Shown here piece after piece: positions 6,882-7,661 of a DNA stretch of 7,661 bases (within the stretch, counting starts at the first letter, position 1; every line of letters begins with the position of its first letter). Both the position numbers and the translations under genes were made by a program. Under the pieces are notes generated by a model. That model ran no database searches and was not told the origin of the DNA. It saw nothing but the letters and a program-made list of their open reading frames with translations. This stretch comes from Mycobacterium sp. (GTDB taxonomy: Bacteria; Actinomycetota; Actinomycetes; Mycobacteriales; Mycobacteriaceae): the NCBI GenBank assembly GCA_025965815.1, contig JAOPWF010000769.1, positions 1 to 7,661 on the forward strand, written 5' to 3'.

Positions 6882-7661
6882 TTCTTGGCGGCGTCGAGCT
6901 GTTCCTGGGTGGCTTCCAGCAACTCCTCCCATGACTTCTCGAACTTCTCCACGCCCTCGTTCTCCAGCACGATGAAGACGTCGGTCAGGTCGATACCCAC
7001 GGCTTCGAGCTTGTTGAACACCTCTTGAGCCTCGGCCGCCCTGCCGGTGACGGTGTCGCCCCTGATGACCCCGTGGTCGGCGACTGCGTCCAGCGTCTTC
7101 TCGGGCATGGTGTTCACGGTGTTCGGGGCGACCAGCTCGGTGACGTACATGGTGTCCGAGTACTCGGGGTTCTTGACCCCGGTCGATGCCCACAGCGGGC
7201 GCTGCACCCGCGCCCCGTCGGCCTTGAGCGCCTCGAAGCGGTCACCGCCGACGAACACCTCCTGGTAGGCGGCATAGGCGAGCCGGGCGTTGGCGACGCC
7301 GGCCTGACCGCGCAGCGCGAGCGCCTCCTCGGTGCCGATCTCCTCCAGCCGCTTGTCGATCTCGGTGTCGACCCGGGACACGAAGAAGGACGCCACCGAA
7401 TGGATCTTCGACAGGTCGTGCCCGGCCGCCTTGGCGGCCTCCAGGCCGGCCAGGTAGGCGTCCATCACGGCCCGGTGCCGTTCGACGGAGAAGATCAGCG
7501 TCACGTTGACCGAGATGCCCTCCGCGATCACCGAAGTGATCGCGGGCAGGCCCGCCTCCGTGGCCGGAATCTTGATCAGCAGGTTGGGCCGGTCGACGAT
7601 CTTCCACAGCTCGATCGCCTGCGAGATCGTCTTGTCGGCGTCGTGCGCGAGCCGGGGATCC
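6878..7661 (-). CDS. tal: Transaldolase, 5'-truncated by the window edge
   Basis: Transfers a dihydroxyacetone unit between sugar phosphates in the non-oxidative pentose phosphate branch, through a Schiff base on lysine. The frame is open to the window end. The first full codon (7660) reads D of [11 protein letters not shown], a conserved segment of bacterial transaldolases. The visible 260 residues are about two thirds of an actinobacterial Tal (about 370 residues), so roughly 110 N-terminal residues are missing. The catalytic Lys is K30 of the fragment, in [11 protein letters not shown], followed by [26 protein letters not shown] and the C-terminal [11 protein letters not shown] segment are family features. 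The GTG at 7531 is an internal Val, not a start. The TGA stop overlaps the zwf ATG. In mycobacteria tkt usually lies upstream, beyond this window. Confidence 0.97.
   Translation of the reverse strand, partial: DPRLAHDADKTISQAIELWKIVDRPNLLIKIPATEAGLPAITSVIAEGISVNVTLIFSVERHRAVMDAYLAGLEAAKAAGHDLSKIHSVASFFVSRVDTEIDKRLEEIGTEEALALRGQAGVANARLAYAAYQEVFVGGDRFEALKADGARVQRPLWASTGVKNPEYSDTMYVTELVAPNTVNTMPEKTLDAVADHGVIRGDTVTGRAAEAQEVFNKLEAVGIDLTDVFIVLENEGVEKFEKSWEELLEATQEQLDAAKK

Noticed and set aside
6882..7193. Upstream extension of zwf by 104 codons
   Set aside because: The extra residues are an out-of-frame reading of tal. The ATG at 6881 gives the normal family N-terminus and an ATGA overlap.
7656..7661. 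GGATCC at the very end of the window, suggesting a BamHI cloning boundary
   Set aside because: GGATCC also occurs inside the window (near 669 and 4463), so the terminal copy may be chance. It says nothing about biology.
1..7661. tRNA, rRNA, CRISPR arrays, insertion sequences, attachment sites
   Set aside because: No cloverleaf-like sequence, regularly spaced repeats, transposase or integrase frames, or terminal inverted repeats were seen on reading both strands.

Overview
The window reads as chromosomal DNA from a high-GC actinobacterium, most likely a mycobacterium outside the tuberculosis complex. The evidence is uniform GC-rich codon use, the run tal-zwf-opcA-pgl on one strand, the mycobacterial forms of OpcA and 6-phosphogluconolactonase, and a two-gene unit that looks like a type VII (ESX) secretion substrate pair. 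Species cannot be named from the sequence alone.

Layout. Positions 1-1859 (+) hold the C-terminal two thirds of phosphoenolpyruvate carboxylase (ppc, cut by the window start). A 36-base gap containing a hairpin leads to two + strand genes that overlap by ATGA (1896-2135 and 2132-2938). The first encodes a 79-residue EspC-like protein ending in a YxxxD signal. The second encodes a 268-residue protein with an N-terminal WxG helical hairpin, a long Pro/Ala-rich linker and a conserved-looking C-terminal block. A convergent gap with a hairpin follows. Next is a - strand gene (3058-3468) for a 136-residue protein that is nearly all coiled coil. Between it and pgl lies a 163-base stretch with a dyad repeat, promoter-like boxes and a possible 37-codon + strand ORF.

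From 3632 to the window end the - strand carries the oxidative and non-oxidative pentose phosphate genes, transcribed tal (cut by the window end), zwf, opcA, pgl. All three junctions are start/stop overlaps (ATGA, ATGA, TGATG), so this is a tightly coupled operon. Zwf oxidises glucose-6-phosphate, OpcA is its assembly or activation partner, Pgl hydrolyses the lactone product, and Tal works in the sugar-phosphate rearrangement branch. Ppc, on the other strand, feeds oxaloacetate to the TCA cycle and is a neighbour rather than an operon member.

The metabolic genes are ordinary. The most notable part is 1896-2938: a split type VII secretion signal (WxG on one protein, YxxxD on its partner) in a small bicistron beside central carbon genes, with no ESX machinery gene in view.
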